The notes below the pieces were generated by a model. It was given only the letters and a program-made list of their open reading frames with translations, was not told the origin of the DNA and ran no database searches. The position numbers and the translations under genes were made by a program. Below are positions 1 to 8,758 of a stretch of 64,000 nucleotides of DNA, piece by piece. How positions within the stretch are numbered: position 1 is the first letter of the stretch; each line of letters opens with the position of its first letter. Source of the DNA: Fructobacillus evanidus (GTDB lineage: Bacteria > Bacillota > Bacilli > Lactobacillales > Lactobacillaceae); assembly GCF_963580165.1 (NCBI RefSeq), contig NZ_CAUZLM010000004.1, positions 62,001 through 126,000 on the forward strand, given 5' to 3'.

Positions 1-185
1 TGATCCTTGCTCGTATAGGCAGTCTTTGCTACCGTAGCCGTTCCAGCAGCATTAGTATGAGTGGCTTGTGCCAACTGACTTTGATACCAAGATCCCGGCG
101 AGGAGCTAAACCACACCAGCAATCCTCCAATTACAAAGGCAGCCACAATCATGGCAGTAAAAGCGTGTACTCTTTTACGAATCAT
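1..185 (-). CDS. Membrane-anchored or secreted protein, N-terminal fragment
   Basis: This is the first 61 codons of a gene that runs off the left edge. Reading from an ATG at 185 there is no stop. The product starts with basic residues (MIRKRV) followed by a hydrophobic stretch of about 20 residues ending near VWFSSSP, then a polar Ala/Thr-rich segment, which fits an uncleaved anchor or signal peptide. A purine-rich GGAAAGG lies upstream of the start. It begins 39 nt after the histidine kinase stop, so it is probably the third gene of that operon. No family can be named from the fragment. Confidence 0.6.
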   Translation of the reverse strand, partial: MIRKRVHAFTAMIVAAFVIGGLLVWFSSSPGSWYQSQLAQATHTNAAGTATVAKTAYTSKD

Positions 186-224
186 CCGGCAACTTTCCTT
201 TCCACATCTTTCTCATCACCACAC

Positions 225-1541
225 TTAAAGCGGTAAGGTGACTTTAAAAATGGTTCCTTTTGGTTCATTATCACTTACGGTTATCTTACCATTATGGGCA
301 GCAACTATCCATTCGGCAATGGAAAGGCCAAGCCCGGTCCCACCAGTTTCTCGGTTTCCTGTTTTATCCTCACGATAAAAACGATCAAAAATATGCTTCT
401 TCGCATCAGCAGAAATCCCACGACCGGTATCGGCGACTGACAATGCTAAACGTTTCTTTTCAATCGCAGCAGAGACCGTCACGATCGCACCATCGTCTGA
501 GTACTTCAGGGCGTTGTCCATTAGCAAGACCAGCAGTTGGTGAATTCGCTTTTGATCAATGTCGACTTCCTGACGGACGGCATTGTGGATAACCACCTTT
601 TTATCGGAGATTTCCCCCATTTCAACGTAGGGTGACAAAATTTGCTTCAAGAACTGCCCAACATCGGTTTTTTCCTTTTCAATCTTGGTCATGTTTGACC
701 CAGTTTTCGCCAAGGTTAACATATTATTGGTCAAGGAATTCAACCGTCTGACTTCGGATAACGACAGAATAATGGCTTCCGACTGCTGACGGATTGTATT
801 ATCCGGCTTGGTTAGCATCGTTTCCAGCTTCCCTTGAATAACCGACATTGGCGTCCGCAACTCGTGGGCAGCATTATTAACGAAGTCTTGTTGCTGGTCC
901 CAAGCCTTTAAAATCGGCTTCATACTCTGTCGTGCAATAAAGAAGGCAAAGAACAAGGCAAAGATAAAGGCCGAAACGAATGACCAGACCATCACGTCCT
1001 GGAACTTTTTCAAATTCAAAACGGTGTCGGTGACATCAACAAAGACGTAACCATAGGTTGCTGATTTCAAGCCTTGGCCATCTGGTACTAAGACCGTATT
1101 CGGCTTGAATTTAACGGCTTGAATTCGCAGGTAAGTCTTATTAACGTGAACTGTTCTGGGTGCTAAGTTCAAATCACTGGTATCAAACTTCAGACCAAAA
1201 CGCCTCGTTAAAACATTTTTAGAACCATTATTATTTGTCTGATTTTCAATTTCCTTCCCCTTGTCATCATAGTACAAGAAGTTTCCACGAAAATCTTCTG
1301 GCATATGGCGCATGGAGTCAGCCGTCAGCATCTTTTGCTTAGCAGAGGCGCCTTCATCCAACCAATTATTCCGTTGATAGTACTCCACATACTGGTTAAT
1401 GACCTTGTCAGAGCTATCGTAAATCGTGAAGGTATAAACCCAAAAAATGACCCCGGCCAAAAAGCCAAAAATGACCATTAGACCCAGGGCCAACGTTGAG
1501 AAATTATCAATTTGTTGTTTGCGATTAATCAGTCTTGGCAT
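225..1541 (-). CDS. ciaH: CiaH-like sensor histidine kinase
   Basis: Membrane sensor kinase of a two-component system, 438 residues. Two membrane segments (about residues 14-36 and 185-206) flank an extracytoplasmic loop of about 150 residues. The kinase core follows: H-box NNAAHELRTP with the phospho-accepting His, N-box DNALKYSDD, G1 DTGRGIS, F-box DRFYRED and G2 GGTGLGLS. I chose the ATG at 1541 because GAGG lies 6 nt upstream; an in-frame TTG at 1565 has no ribosome binding site. It overlaps the regulator by 17 nt, so translation is coupled. The partner's close resemblance to CiaR suggests CiaH, but sensor loops diverge and the signal is unknown. Confidence 0.75.
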   Translation of the reverse strand: MPRLINRKQQIDNFSTLALGLMVIFGFLAGVIFWVYTFTIYDSSDKVINQYVEYYQRNNWLDEGASAKQKMLTADSMRHMPEDFRGNFLYYDDKGKEIENQTNNNGSKNVLTRRFGLKFDTSDLNLAPRTVHVNKTYLRIQAVKFKPNTVLVPDGQGLKSATYGYVFVDVTDTVLNLKKFQDVMVWSFVSAFIFALFFAFFIARQSMKPILKAWDQQQDFVNNAAHELRTPMSVIQGKLETMLTKPDNTIRQQSEAIILSLSEVRRLNSLTNNMLTLAKTGSNMTKIEKEKTDVGQFLKQILSPYVEMGEISDKKVVIHNAVRQEVDIDQKRIHQLLVLLMDNALKYSDDGAIVTVSAAIEKKRLALSVADTGRGISADAKKHIFDRFYREDKTGNRETGGTGLGLSIAEWIVAAHNGKITVSDNEPKGTIFKVTLPL

Positions 1542-2223
1542 CCGGTACCTCGAGTATAAAACCAATGTTACGGAGCGTCTTAATTAGCCCGCCCTGGCCA
1601 ACTGCCTCAAGTTTTCGGCGCAAATTATTTAAATAGATATTAACTACATTAATGGTGGTGTCGGAATCGATTCCCCAAACGCGATCAAAAATTTGGTCAC
1701 GGGTCACGATGATATTCTTATTTTGACCCAAATAGGTCAAAATATCGAATTCCTTCCCGACTAATTTAACACTCTGACCGTGCACCTGAACGCCACGATT
1801 TTCTAAGTTAATCGTTAGTTCGCCGACCGTAATCGTGTTATCTTCGGAATAAACACCGGTTCGACGCAAAAGCGCTTTCACTCGAACCAATAATTCTTCT
1901 CGGTGGAAAGGCTTGGTCAAATAGTCATCGGCACCAACATTGAAGCCTTCAATTTTATCGTCCAACGATGCCTTCGCCGTCAAAATCAGAACAGGCGTAT
2001 CAACCTTGTCATCTCGCAGGTTCTTGATGATTTCCAGGCCGTTTTCACCCGGCAACATCAAATCAGAAATAATTAAATCGTAAGGAACTTCTTTTCCTTC
2101 ATATTCACCGTCTTGGCCATCCGTCACCGCTGTGACATCGGCAAAGTCTTCCAAAAAGCCGACAATATTATCGGCCAGATTCTTATCATCTTCAATTAAC
2201 AAGATTTTAATTGCTTTGGCCAT
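1525..2223 (-). CDS. ciaR: CiaR-like OmpR-family response regulator
   Basis: DNA-binding response regulator, 232 residues. The receiver domain (about 1-120) carries the acidic pocket IEDD, the phosphorylation site Asp54 in SDLMLPG, Thr in LTAKASLDD and the Lys in LTKPF. A winged-helix Trans_reg_C domain follows (about 130-227) with KEFDILTYL and the recognition helix region DSDTTINVVNIYL. FLEDFADV near the N terminus, AKASLDDK and IFDRVWGIDSDTTI closely match what I remember of streptococcal CiaR, a regulator of envelope stress, competence and D-alanylation. AAAGGAG precedes the ATG. It is the first gene of the operon and has a CiaR-type repeat in its own promoter. Confidence 0.85.
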   Translation of the reverse strand: MAKAIKILLIEDDKNLADNIVGFLEDFADVTAVTDGQDGEYEGKEVPYDLIISDLMLPGENGLEIIKNLRDDKVDTPVLILTAKASLDDKIEGFNVGADDYLTKPFHREELLVRVKALLRRTGVYSEDNTITVGELTINLENRGVQVHGQSVKLVGKEFDILTYLGQNKNIIVTRDQIFDRVWGIDSDTTINVVNIYLNNLRRKLEAVGQGGLIKTLRNIGFILEVPDAKTD

Positions 2224-2278
2224 AGTCCTTCTCCTTTGGGGCAGTCAGTGCCCGTTAAAATGTCTTATCAGTAATGTT

Positions 2279-2311
2279 ACTTTAACAACAACAGATTAAG
2301 GTCATATTAAA
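2279..2311 (-). promoter_or_regulatory. ciaR promoter with CiaR-type direct repeat
   Basis: On the minus strand TTTAAT-N5-CTTAAT (2295-2311) is followed after exactly 10 nt by a possible -10, TAAAGT (2279-2284). Streptococcal CiaR binds TTTAAG-N5-TTTAAG about 10 bp upstream of the -10, so the spacing fits; 9 of 12 repeat positions match. Autoregulation is inferred. Confidence 0.4.
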
Positions 2312-2421
2312 AGGCCTTTACCGTGGCTTGGCGACGACGATGTCTCGTTAAGCAGGCTAACCCAGCGATAACAATCGCTAACGGTGGTTAGCGCCAACTT
2401 GTGGGCTTTCAGCTCAAAATT

Positions 2422-2787
2422 TTAGGCCAAGCCAATACTAATTTTCAGGGCCTTTGCCACCGCCTTCATCAAGCCATCTTGCTGGTCAATGTGAGCAATG
2501 CGGTCACGCAAGCGATGCTTATCAATGGTTCTGATTTGCTCTGCTAAAATAATAGAATCTCGTTTAATCCCACTAATGGCCGCTGGTAGTGAAATATGTG
2601 TTGGCAACTTGGGCTTGGCCATCTTAGAAGTAATCGCCACTACAATCGTAGTTGGGGCGTTCATGTTGCCCATATCATTTTGCACCACTAAAACCGGGCG
2701 CAAACCGGACTGTTCGGAGCCGATTCCCTGTTTTAAATCGGCATAAAAAACATCGCCGCGGCGAACGTTTTCGTAATCTGCTGTCAT
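2422..2787 (-). CDS. mazF: MazF/PemK-type endoribonuclease toxin
   Basis: Predicted mRNA-cleaving toxin of the MazF/PemK family, 121 residues, the usual length. Typical family stretches are visible: RRGDVFYADL at the N terminus, GSEQSGLRPVLVVQND, the PTTIVVAITSK strand and the PTHI segment, ending in the DRIAHI helix. I chose the ATG at 2787 because AAGAGGAT lies about 6 nt upstream; the GTG at 2829 lacks one. It follows alr by 66 nt in the order acpS-alr-mazF. In B. subtilis a MazE-type antitoxin gene sits between alr and mazF; here there is no room for one, so the antitoxin is absent, elsewhere or diverged. Confidence 0.85.
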   Translation of the reverse strand: MTADYENVRRGDVFYADLKQGIGSEQSGLRPVLVVQNDMGNMNAPTTIVVAITSKMAKPKLPTHISLPAAISGIKRDSIILAEQIRTIDKHRLRDRIAHIDQQDGLMKAVAKALKISIGLA

Positions 2788-2853
2788 GTCTATCCTCTTA
2801 TGTATTGGGCTAATGCCCTTTTTTGCCACTTAATGTACTGCTTGTCACGCCTG

Positions 2854-3993
2854 TTAGTCTTCAATAATGCGTGGAATTCGTGACCCAATTCCAGTTAAGA
2901 CTTCATGGGGAATGCTTTGACCGTATTCTGCTAGTTCCTCGATACTGATTTTTTCCTGGCCATCTTGACCAAATAAAGTCACATCCGTATTGATTGGAAC
3001 AGGCTTACTCAATGAAACAATAATTTGGTCCATCGTAACCCGACCTAAAACTTTCTCTCTTCGGCCATTGACCAAAACGGTCATGCCGGCCAGTGTCCGA
3101 TGATAGCCGTCGGCATAGCCAATCGGCACCGTGCCAACCCATTGGTCTTCCTGTGCCACATAGGTTGCACCATAGGAAACTGCCTCACCAGCCAACAGCT
3201 GATGGACACCCCAAATTTTGGCCTTAAAGGTCGCCACTGGTTGCAATGGCAGGTCAGTTTTCTTGGCTGGATAGGCCGGGTTATAACCATAAAGCGCTGA
3301 GCCGACGCGAATCGTTTCGGTTGGAATTTCATCAAAATGGAAGAGTGCCGAACCAGAGTTCGCAACATGCCAGTACTTGGAATCGATATCCAAAGCTCTA
3401 ACCAGTGCTAAGAAATCAGCCTTCTGCTGGTCATAGTAAGCCTGGTTTTGATCGTCTGCCGTAGCAAAATGAGTGAAAACACCGGCTAACTCAAAGGCAT
3501 CCTCGCCCATGACAAACTGATACATCGACGACAAATCAGCCTTCGTCTTGGCACCCATTCGACCCATGCCAGTATCAATCGCCAGATGGACCCGCAAAGG
3601 TGGTAGCGGGCTCTCGCTCGCCTGCAACAGGTCTCTGGCGGCCAATAACCAATCCAGGTTGCCAACAGCCGGTGCCAGATAGTTTTCCGCCATCACTGGT
3701 GCCAAGTCAACGTTTTGCACACCAAGGAGGACAATCTGGTCACTTTTTTCCGGCAAGACCTGGCGGACTAAAAGCCCTTCATCGACCGTTGCCACGGCAA
3801 AATCGTGGACGTCCGCTTGACTCGCCAAAACTGTCGCAGCCCACTGGGCACCATGGCCATAGGCATTGGCCTTAATTACGGCGATTAAGCGCTTCGCTTT
3901 TGCGTGGGCCATAATCGTTTTGGCATTGTGAACCAGCGCTGATGCTGAAACGAAGAGTGCTGCTCCCCGCCTAGAAAATGGATCATCATTCAT
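2854..3993 (-). CDS. alr: Alanine racemase
   Basis: Pyridoxal-phosphate enzyme that interconverts L- and D-alanine, 379 residues, full length. D-alanine feeds both peptidoglycan and the neighbouring dlt system. The PLP lysine is Lys41 in VIKANAYGHG; the catalytic tyrosine lies in the EAVSYGATY segment of the C-terminal beta domain. Family stretches HVAIDTGMGRMG-like (here HLAIDTGMGRMG), GVFTHFATAD and RVGSALYGYNP are present. It starts 2 nt after the acpS stop, so the two genes are co-transcribed and probably translationally coupled. Being next to dlt suggests coordinated D-alanine supply, an inference. Confidence 0.97.
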   Translation of the reverse strand: MNDDPFSRRGAALFVSASALVHNAKTIMAHAKAKRLIAVIKANAYGHGAQWAATVLASQADVHDFAVATVDEGLLVRQVLPEKSDQIVLLGVQNVDLAPVMAENYLAPAVGNLDWLLAARDLLQASESPLPPLRVHLAIDTGMGRMGAKTKADLSSMYQFVMGEDAFELAGVFTHFATADDQNQAYYDQQKADFLALVRALDIDSKYWHVANSGSALFHFDEIPTETIRVGSALYGYNPAYPAKKTDLPLQPVATFKAKIWGVHQLLAGEAVSYGATYVAQEDQWVGTVPIGYADGYHRTLAGMTVLVNGRREKVLGRVTMDQIIVSLSKPVPINTDVTLFGQDGQEKISIEELAEYGQSIPHEVLTGIGSRIPRIIED

Positions 3994-3995
3994 AT

Positions 3996-4400
3996 CTATT
4001 TCTCTTTTCTACCAATAAAATGAGCCGTGAGGCGGTGTAACCAACCAACTCTTTCAATCGTCACAACCGTGCTAACATAGTCACCACTATGGGTAATGGC
4101 GACCTCAATCCGATTTTTTTGCCCAACAACCTTCATGATTGGCCGACCTGATTTGGCATTGAGGATTGAAATATCCTGCCAAGATACATCGTGGCCAATC
4201 CCAGTTCCCAATGCCTTAGCATAGGCTTCTTTGGCTGAAAAACGGCCCGCTACAAACTCTAAGTAGTGCTTGCCCGTCCGCTTTTGCAGCGCTTCCTGCT
4301 CGGCTGGCGTTAAGATTGTCGACAAGAAGTTTGGTCGTCTAGACAATACGCCTTCAATTCGGCTAATGGACTCCATGTCGTTTCCGATTCCGATAATCAT
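3996..4400 (-). CDS. acpS: Holo-[acyl-carrier-protein] synthase
   Basis: Phosphopantetheinyl transferase that moves 4'-phosphopantetheine from CoA to a serine of acyl carrier protein, 134 residues. The magnesium-binding GIGNDMESISRIE at the N terminus (Asp8) and GRFSAKEAYAKALGTG motif with the metal-binding Glu are intact. Likely client proteins encoded in this window are AcpP (55.1 kb); DltC may use the same enzyme. GAAGGT precedes the ATG at 4400. The start lies only about 15 nt beyond the U-tract of the dlt terminator, so transcription either reads through from dlt or begins inside that region. Confidence 0.96.
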   Translation of the reverse strand: MIIGIGNDMESISRIEGVLSRRPNFLSTILTPAEQEALQKRTGKHYLEFVAGRFSAKEAYAKALGTGIGHDVSWQDISILNAKSGRPIMKVVGQKNRIEVAITHSGDYVSTVVTIERVGWLHRLTAHFIGRKEK

Positions 4401-4414
4401 ACCTTCATTTTATC

Positions 4415-4454
4415 AAAAAAAAAAGAGGAGCAACACAGAATGTGTCAATCCTCT
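4415..4454 (-). terminator. Terminator of the dlt operon
   Basis: On the minus strand AGAGGA and TCCTCT arms enclose an inner ACACA/TGTGT pairing and are followed by a run of nine to ten T. It lies between dltD and acpS. Confidence 0.85.
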
Positions 4455-4460
4455 AACTTT

Positions 4461-5747
4461 TTATGAAAATGTTTGTGGTGCTTGATCTTGTGGCTTGAAA
4501 TTTTGCCATTCTTCTGACAAGAAGTCATTGTTAATCTTGTAGTCATTATTCTGGTACTTACCAGACAAGAATGGGTTCAAGTACTGATCTAATGCCAGCC
4601 AACCACGCCAACCGATGTGAATGGTATCCTGCATAAAGAAGTCCTCACCACCACGATGTGACAAATCAGCAATGTTGTTAAAGCCTTGGCTTTGCAACTG
4701 ATACTTAATCTTATCAACCGCCTGGTAGTACATCTTATCAGACAAACCAGTGTAAGCAACCCAACGTTGGTTAACCGGTGTAATAACGAATTCGACATCC
4801 GTATGGTTCTTGGCAAAGTTTTCCAAAACAGCTTGCAGGTATGCGTATTCAACGGATTGACGGTAGTCATAGTTGACCTGAGCATCCTTGAGCATCTTTT
4901 GGTCAGCCCAAACACGAGTACGATAGAACGAGTTCTTGATCCTAAAGCGGTTTGAACCGGTGTTCTTTTCACCCTGTTCGAAACCAATTTGGTTCAAAGT
5001 TTGCTCTTGATACTGGTTAGGCAAGTCCTTAGCATACTTCATCACTTCGTTCTTGTAGTTATGACTTGTTTCAAAGTTTGAGAACAAGGCATCCTGTCGT
5101 GACAAAACCTTATGCTGGAAGCGCAAAGCTGATTTATCAGCTGAAGTTGGACCCTGGCCATCTTCCACGTTGTGCAACATCCGATTAAACATCGGCTTGT
5201 CACGCACCAACGACTGCTTCAACAAAGCCTGGGCCATAAACTGGTCTGTTTGGCTTGGCTTGTCCATGTTCAACAACCAGTCAACCACTTGTAGTGGTGA
5301 GTAGAAAATTGAAAATGCACCCGTTGAACCCGTCTTTGTAAACCACTGTGGTGAAATCACAAAGACCGCCTTCTTGTGGTCCAAGGCCTTTGGCATCTCT
5401 TGCATATTCAAGAACTGAACCATTGATTCAGATCCCGCCTTACCAAGCATAAATGGTCGGTAAGAACGGTTATACTTTTCAGCCAAAACAGATGGATGCA
5501 AAGAATCAAAACGAGACAATTCCGATGAACCAAAGAAAGGAATATAATTTACTTTTTTGTCACTAAAGGCAGCGTCTTTAACCGCTTCCCCCTTGACGAT
5601 TTGGCTTGAGAAGGAAACAGAAGCTTCTCTCAAGTCCTGCTGGCTATAATGATCCAACGGGAATGGCAGAAAAAAGACCAGGCCGATAAGTGCCAGCGCC
5701 GCAAGCACCGGGCCAAAGATCTGCCACAATTTTTTCTTGTTAGTCAT
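4461..5747 (-). CDS. dltD: D-alanyl-lipoteichoic acid biosynthesis protein DltD
   Basis: Last gene of the D-alanylation operon, 428 residues. It has one N-terminal membrane anchor (about residues 10-28, hydrophobic through GLVFFLPFP) and an extracytoplasmic SGNH-type domain. The family GSSELSRFD motif with the nucleophile Ser near residue 70 and a C-terminal DTIHIGWRGWL with the Asp/His pair are visible. DltD acts outside the membrane in the transfer of D-alanine onto lipoteichoic acid. It starts 6 nt after dltC and ends just ahead of a strong terminator. Confidence 0.96.
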   Translation of the reverse strand: MTNKKKLWQIFGPVLAALALIGLVFFLPFPLDHYSQQDLREASVSFSSQIVKGEAVKDAAFSDKKVNYIPFFGSSELSRFDSLHPSVLAEKYNRSYRPFMLGKAGSESMVQFLNMQEMPKALDHKKAVFVISPQWFTKTGSTGAFSIFYSPLQVVDWLLNMDKPSQTDQFMAQALLKQSLVRDKPMFNRMLHNVEDGQGPTSADKSALRFQHKVLSRQDALFSNFETSHNYKNEVMKYAKDLPNQYQEQTLNQIGFEQGEKNTGSNRFRIKNSFYRTRVWADQKMLKDAQVNYDYRQSVEYAYLQAVLENFAKNHTDVEFVITPVNQRWVAYTGLSDKMYYQAVDKIKYQLQSQGFNNIADLSHRGGEDFFMQDTIHIGWRGWLALDQYLNPFLSGKYQNNDYKINNDFLSEEWQNFKPQDQAPQTFS

Positions 5748-5753
5748 GAGGTT

Positions 5754-5990
5754 TTATCCCAACAATGATTCTACTTTAGCAATAATCTTGTTTGCTGTGT
5801 CCCAGTCTTCACGATTAAATTCTGAAACGGGTGCTTGAATACCAAACTTGTTTTCCAAGTCCAACAACAATTCAACAGTAGCCATTGAATCCAACAACCC
5901 TGAATCAAATAAGTTTTCGTCCATTTGTGAAGACAAGTCTTCCCCAATGATGTTGTTCAAAACTTCTAATACGCCTGCTTTTACGTCCAT
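5754..5990 (-). CDS. dltC: D-alanyl carrier protein DltC
   Basis: Small acidic carrier protein of 78 residues. Ser35 in the DSGLLDSMATVELLL motif is the expected 4'-phosphopantetheine attachment site, onto which DltA loads D-alanine and from which DltB takes it. Length and helix pattern match the family. It lies 15 nt after dltB and 6 nt before dltD, in the standard dltXABCD order. The holo form needs a phosphopantetheinyl transferase; acpS is encoded immediately downstream. Confidence 0.97.
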   Translation of the reverse strand: MDVKAGVLEVLNNIIGEDLSSQMDENLFDSGLLDSMATVELLLDLENKFGIQAPVSEFNREDWDTANKIIAKVESLLG

Positions 5991-6005
5991 TATATTTCTC
6001 CTCTA

Positions 6006-7223
6006 TTAGTGGTGGAACCAGAATTTATCTAAGAATCCACAGAATACCAAGAATGTTAACATCACGAAGTTGAAGGTCAAGAAGATGGCGAACACTTCCG
6101 TGAATTTGTTATGTGGGATTTGGTCGCGGTGCTTCTTTTTAAAACGCAACCAGGCGTCGTTGACAATCATTCCCGTTCCATGCAACAAGGCATAAACGAT
6201 GTAATACCATGTCAATCCGTGCCAAAGACCCATGACCATCATGTTGACCAAATAGCCAAGGTTCGAAACTGTCGTCCGGTTCTTGATCCACTTCTTACGC
6301 ATCACCATGAAGGAGAAGCGCATGAAGACGAAGTCTCGGAACCAAAATGACAACGACATATGCCAACGATTCCAAAAGTCCTTGATGTTATGGGCCCGGT
6401 AAGGTTGGTTAAAGTTTATTGGTGATTTAATCCCCATAACATATGATGTCGCTATGGCGAAACGAGAATAACCCGCAAAGTCAAAGAACAAATACATACC
6501 ATAGGAATAGGCCACACCAATCAACCACCAGGAGAAGCCATGATGGTTGTCGCCCATTGCCAAACTCTGAAAGAATGGATAGACGATTTGACCGAAGTAA
6601 TAAGACAAGATGAACTTGTAGACGAAGCCTAAGAAGAAAGACTTGACTGCATAGCCCAACATGTCAATGTAGTCCGTTCTCTCTGGCACTGAACCAGCAT
6701 CACCGGCAAAGCGCGTGTAGCGATCGATTGGACCTGATGACAGGGTTGGCATAAAGAGCATAAAGCGCAAAAACATGATTGGCTTAAACTCTTTGATGGC
6801 ACCATCCCGCGTCTCAATAATCATCCCTGTTGACCGGAAAGTCAAATAAGAAATTCCTAAGAAACCAAGCAGCGTGAATTCAGGCTTGAAAACACCGATG
6901 GCACCAAAGCGCACCATTGTAATCGGCAAGATGGATAATGCGACCATTAGGTAGAAAACCCAGTTAGCATTCTTTGTTTTGCGATAAGCCGAATAAAAGG
7001 ACACGAGACAGAACTGCCAGATACTATAAACTAATATCGCAATCCCCTGGTTCACATAGTGACCAGTATCGAAAATTAAAAAGATAAAAGCCAAAGAGAC
7101 CAAAATCTCATACCAGACAAAGCGCTTACCAAAGTAAAGGCCAATTGCCAGTGGCGCCAAAGCCACTAGGAGGTAAAAGAAATAGGTCGGATCGGCGTAG
7201 GGTTGTAGATTAGGCATTGCCAT
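6006..7223 (-). CDS. dltB: Membrane-bound O-acyltransferase DltB
   Basis: Polytopic MBOAT protein, 405 residues, about eleven hydrophobic segments. It passes D-alanine from DltC across the membrane for attachment to lipoteichoic acid. Family landmarks are FNQPYRAHNIKDFWNRWHMSLSFWFRDFVF and the conserved GLWHGLTWYYIVYALLHG segment, which contains the catalytic His (WHG). Its start overlaps the end of dltA by 14 nt, which implies translational coupling. Nothing is missing compared with the family. Confidence 0.97.
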   Translation of the reverse strand: MAMPNLQPYADPTYFFYLLVALAPLAIGLYFGKRFVWYEILVSLAFIFLIFDTGHYVNQGIAILVYSIWQFCLVSFYSAYRKTKNANWVFYLMVALSILPITMVRFGAIGVFKPEFTLLGFLGISYLTFRSTGMIIETRDGAIKEFKPIMFLRFMLFMPTLSSGPIDRYTRFAGDAGSVPERTDYIDMLGYAVKSFFLGFVYKFILSYYFGQIVYPFFQSLAMGDNHHGFSWWLIGVAYSYGMYLFFDFAGYSRFAIATSYVMGIKSPINFNQPYRAHNIKDFWNRWHMSLSFWFRDFVFMRFSFMVMRKKWIKNRTTVSNLGYLVNMMVMGLWHGLTWYYIVYALLHGTGMIVNDAWLRFKKKHRDQIPHNKFTEVFAIFLTFNFVMLTFLVFCGFLDKFWFHH

Positions 7224-8739
7224 TCACCTCAGCAATCAGGCCCTTCAAGTTTACCTTACCATTTGGTGTCAAAGGCATAGCATCACGGTAGATAAATCGT
7301 GATGGCATCATGTATGGCATGATGATATCCTTCAAATCAGCCTTGATGGCGTTGGTCAAATCCATTGGCTTTTCAAAGTCGTTCTTCTTTGGAACAACAA
7401 TGGCCAACAACTGCTTAACTTCGCCATCTGCATCGTAGCGAGGGACGGCAGCGGCCTGTTCAACCCATTGAGACTTCAAGAAGTGCTGAGCGACTTCTTC
7501 CAATTCAATTCGGAAACCGTGCAACTTAATTTGGAAGTCCACACGACCCTTGTAATGCAAGAGGCCGTCTTTATCCATGTAACCCAAGTCACCAGTCTTG
7601 TATCCTGGTTGACCGTCTACCGTTAAGAAAGCAGCCTTGGTCTTTTCGGGGTTGTTTAAGTAACCCTTTGAAACGGCTGCACCAGACAAAACAATTTCCC
7701 CTGGTTCATCAATTGGCAAGACCGTGCCGTCTTGATCCATGATAGTTGCCTTCATTTCAGGTTGCATGTAACCGATTGGCAACTTGTCGTACTTGGCCAA
7801 GACATCGTCCGTGATTTCAATTGCTGATACGGCAACGGTTGCTTCCGTTGGGCCGTAGGTATTAAAGATGCGAGCATCTGGGAAACGTTCGCGCAACTTC
7901 TTAGAAGTTGTTGCTGTCAAAACTTCACCACAGAACAAGAACTTCTTCAAGCGAGGGTAATTCTCTTGCTTAAAATCAGGACTCAACAAGGCAACGTTAG
8001 CAAATGAAGGTGTTGAAACCCACAAATCCAGGTCCATTTCAGGCAAAACAGTAAAGAGTTGCTTGAAGTCATCGGCAATTTCCTTTGACAATGGCTTCAT
8101 GACGCCCCCCATCAACAGTGAGCCACCCCATGACATGACAGAAACGTCAAATGAGAATGGTGTCTGTGTCAAGACATTGTCACCATGATGCAAGTCAAAT
8201 TCATCAGAGAAGAGCCAGTTCAAGTAAGACAAGGCGTTCTTATGTGAAATCTGAACACCCTTTGGCTTACCAGTCGTACCAGAAGTAAAGATAATGTAGT
8301 AATTATCATCGCCCAAGACTGGGTGAGTTAACTCGTAGGACTTCTTAGCAGTAAAGGCCGCTTGCAATTCTTCACCCTGGAAAACAGGGACGGAATCGAT
8401 TGGCAATGGCAATTCATCCAAAGCAATCACTGCTGAAGGTTGACCAATTTCCAAGATGTTTTCAATCCGGTCCTTGGCAGAATCCTTGTCGACCGGTGCA
8501 TAGGCGTGACCTGATTTCACAGCGGCTAAGAAGGCAGCGACCATTTCAAACTGGTGGCCACCAAAAACCATAATTGGTGACTTGTCAGGTAAGTTTTGCT
8601 CATCTAAGTAGGCAGCCAATGAGTCAGAGTATGACTTCAAATCGCCGTAGGTATAAGTATGGCCCAAACCATCGTAGGCAATCGCATCAGGATTTTCTAC
8701 TGCATAGGCATCAATATTTTTGTAAATGTTATCAATCAT
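7210..8739 (-). CDS. dltA: D-alanine--D-alanyl carrier protein ligase DltA
   Basis: Cytoplasmic ANL-superfamily adenylation enzyme, 509 residues. It activates D-alanine with ATP and loads it on DltC. Visible core motifs: the P-loop-like YIIFTSGTTGKPKGVQ (about 150-165), the NTYGPTEATVAVS motif, the ATPase YKTGDLGY and hinge KGRVDFQIKLHGFRIELEE, and the C-terminal catalytic Lys in TPNGKVNLKGL. All are intact. It starts 19 nt after dltX. Confidence 0.98.
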   Translation of the reverse strand: MIDNIYKNIDAYAVENPDAIAYDGLGHTYTYGDLKSYSDSLAAYLDEQNLPDKSPIMVFGGHQFEMVAAFLAAVKSGHAYAPVDKDSAKDRIENILEIGQPSAVIALDELPLPIDSVPVFQGEELQAAFTAKKSYELTHPVLGDDNYYIIFTSGTTGKPKGVQISHKNALSYLNWLFSDEFDLHHGDNVLTQTPFSFDVSVMSWGGSLLMGGVMKPLSKEIADDFKQLFTVLPEMDLDLWVSTPSFANVALLSPDFKQENYPRLKKFLFCGEVLTATTSKKLRERFPDARIFNTYGPTEATVAVSAIEITDDVLAKYDKLPIGYMQPEMKATIMDQDGTVLPIDEPGEIVLSGAAVSKGYLNNPEKTKAAFLTVDGQPGYKTGDLGYMDKDGLLHYKGRVDFQIKLHGFRIELEEVAQHFLKSQWVEQAAAVPRYDADGEVKQLLAIVVPKKNDFEKPMDLTNAIKADLKDIIMPYMMPSRFIYRDAMPLTPNGKVNLKGLIAEVNGNA

Positions 8740-8758
8740 TTGTCGCTTCCTCTTTATT

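Noticed and set aside
2392..2403. A 12-bp match in reverse orientation to 13079-13090 (GCCAACTTGTGG)
   Set aside because: Too short to separate from chance, with no flanking similarity or target duplication.
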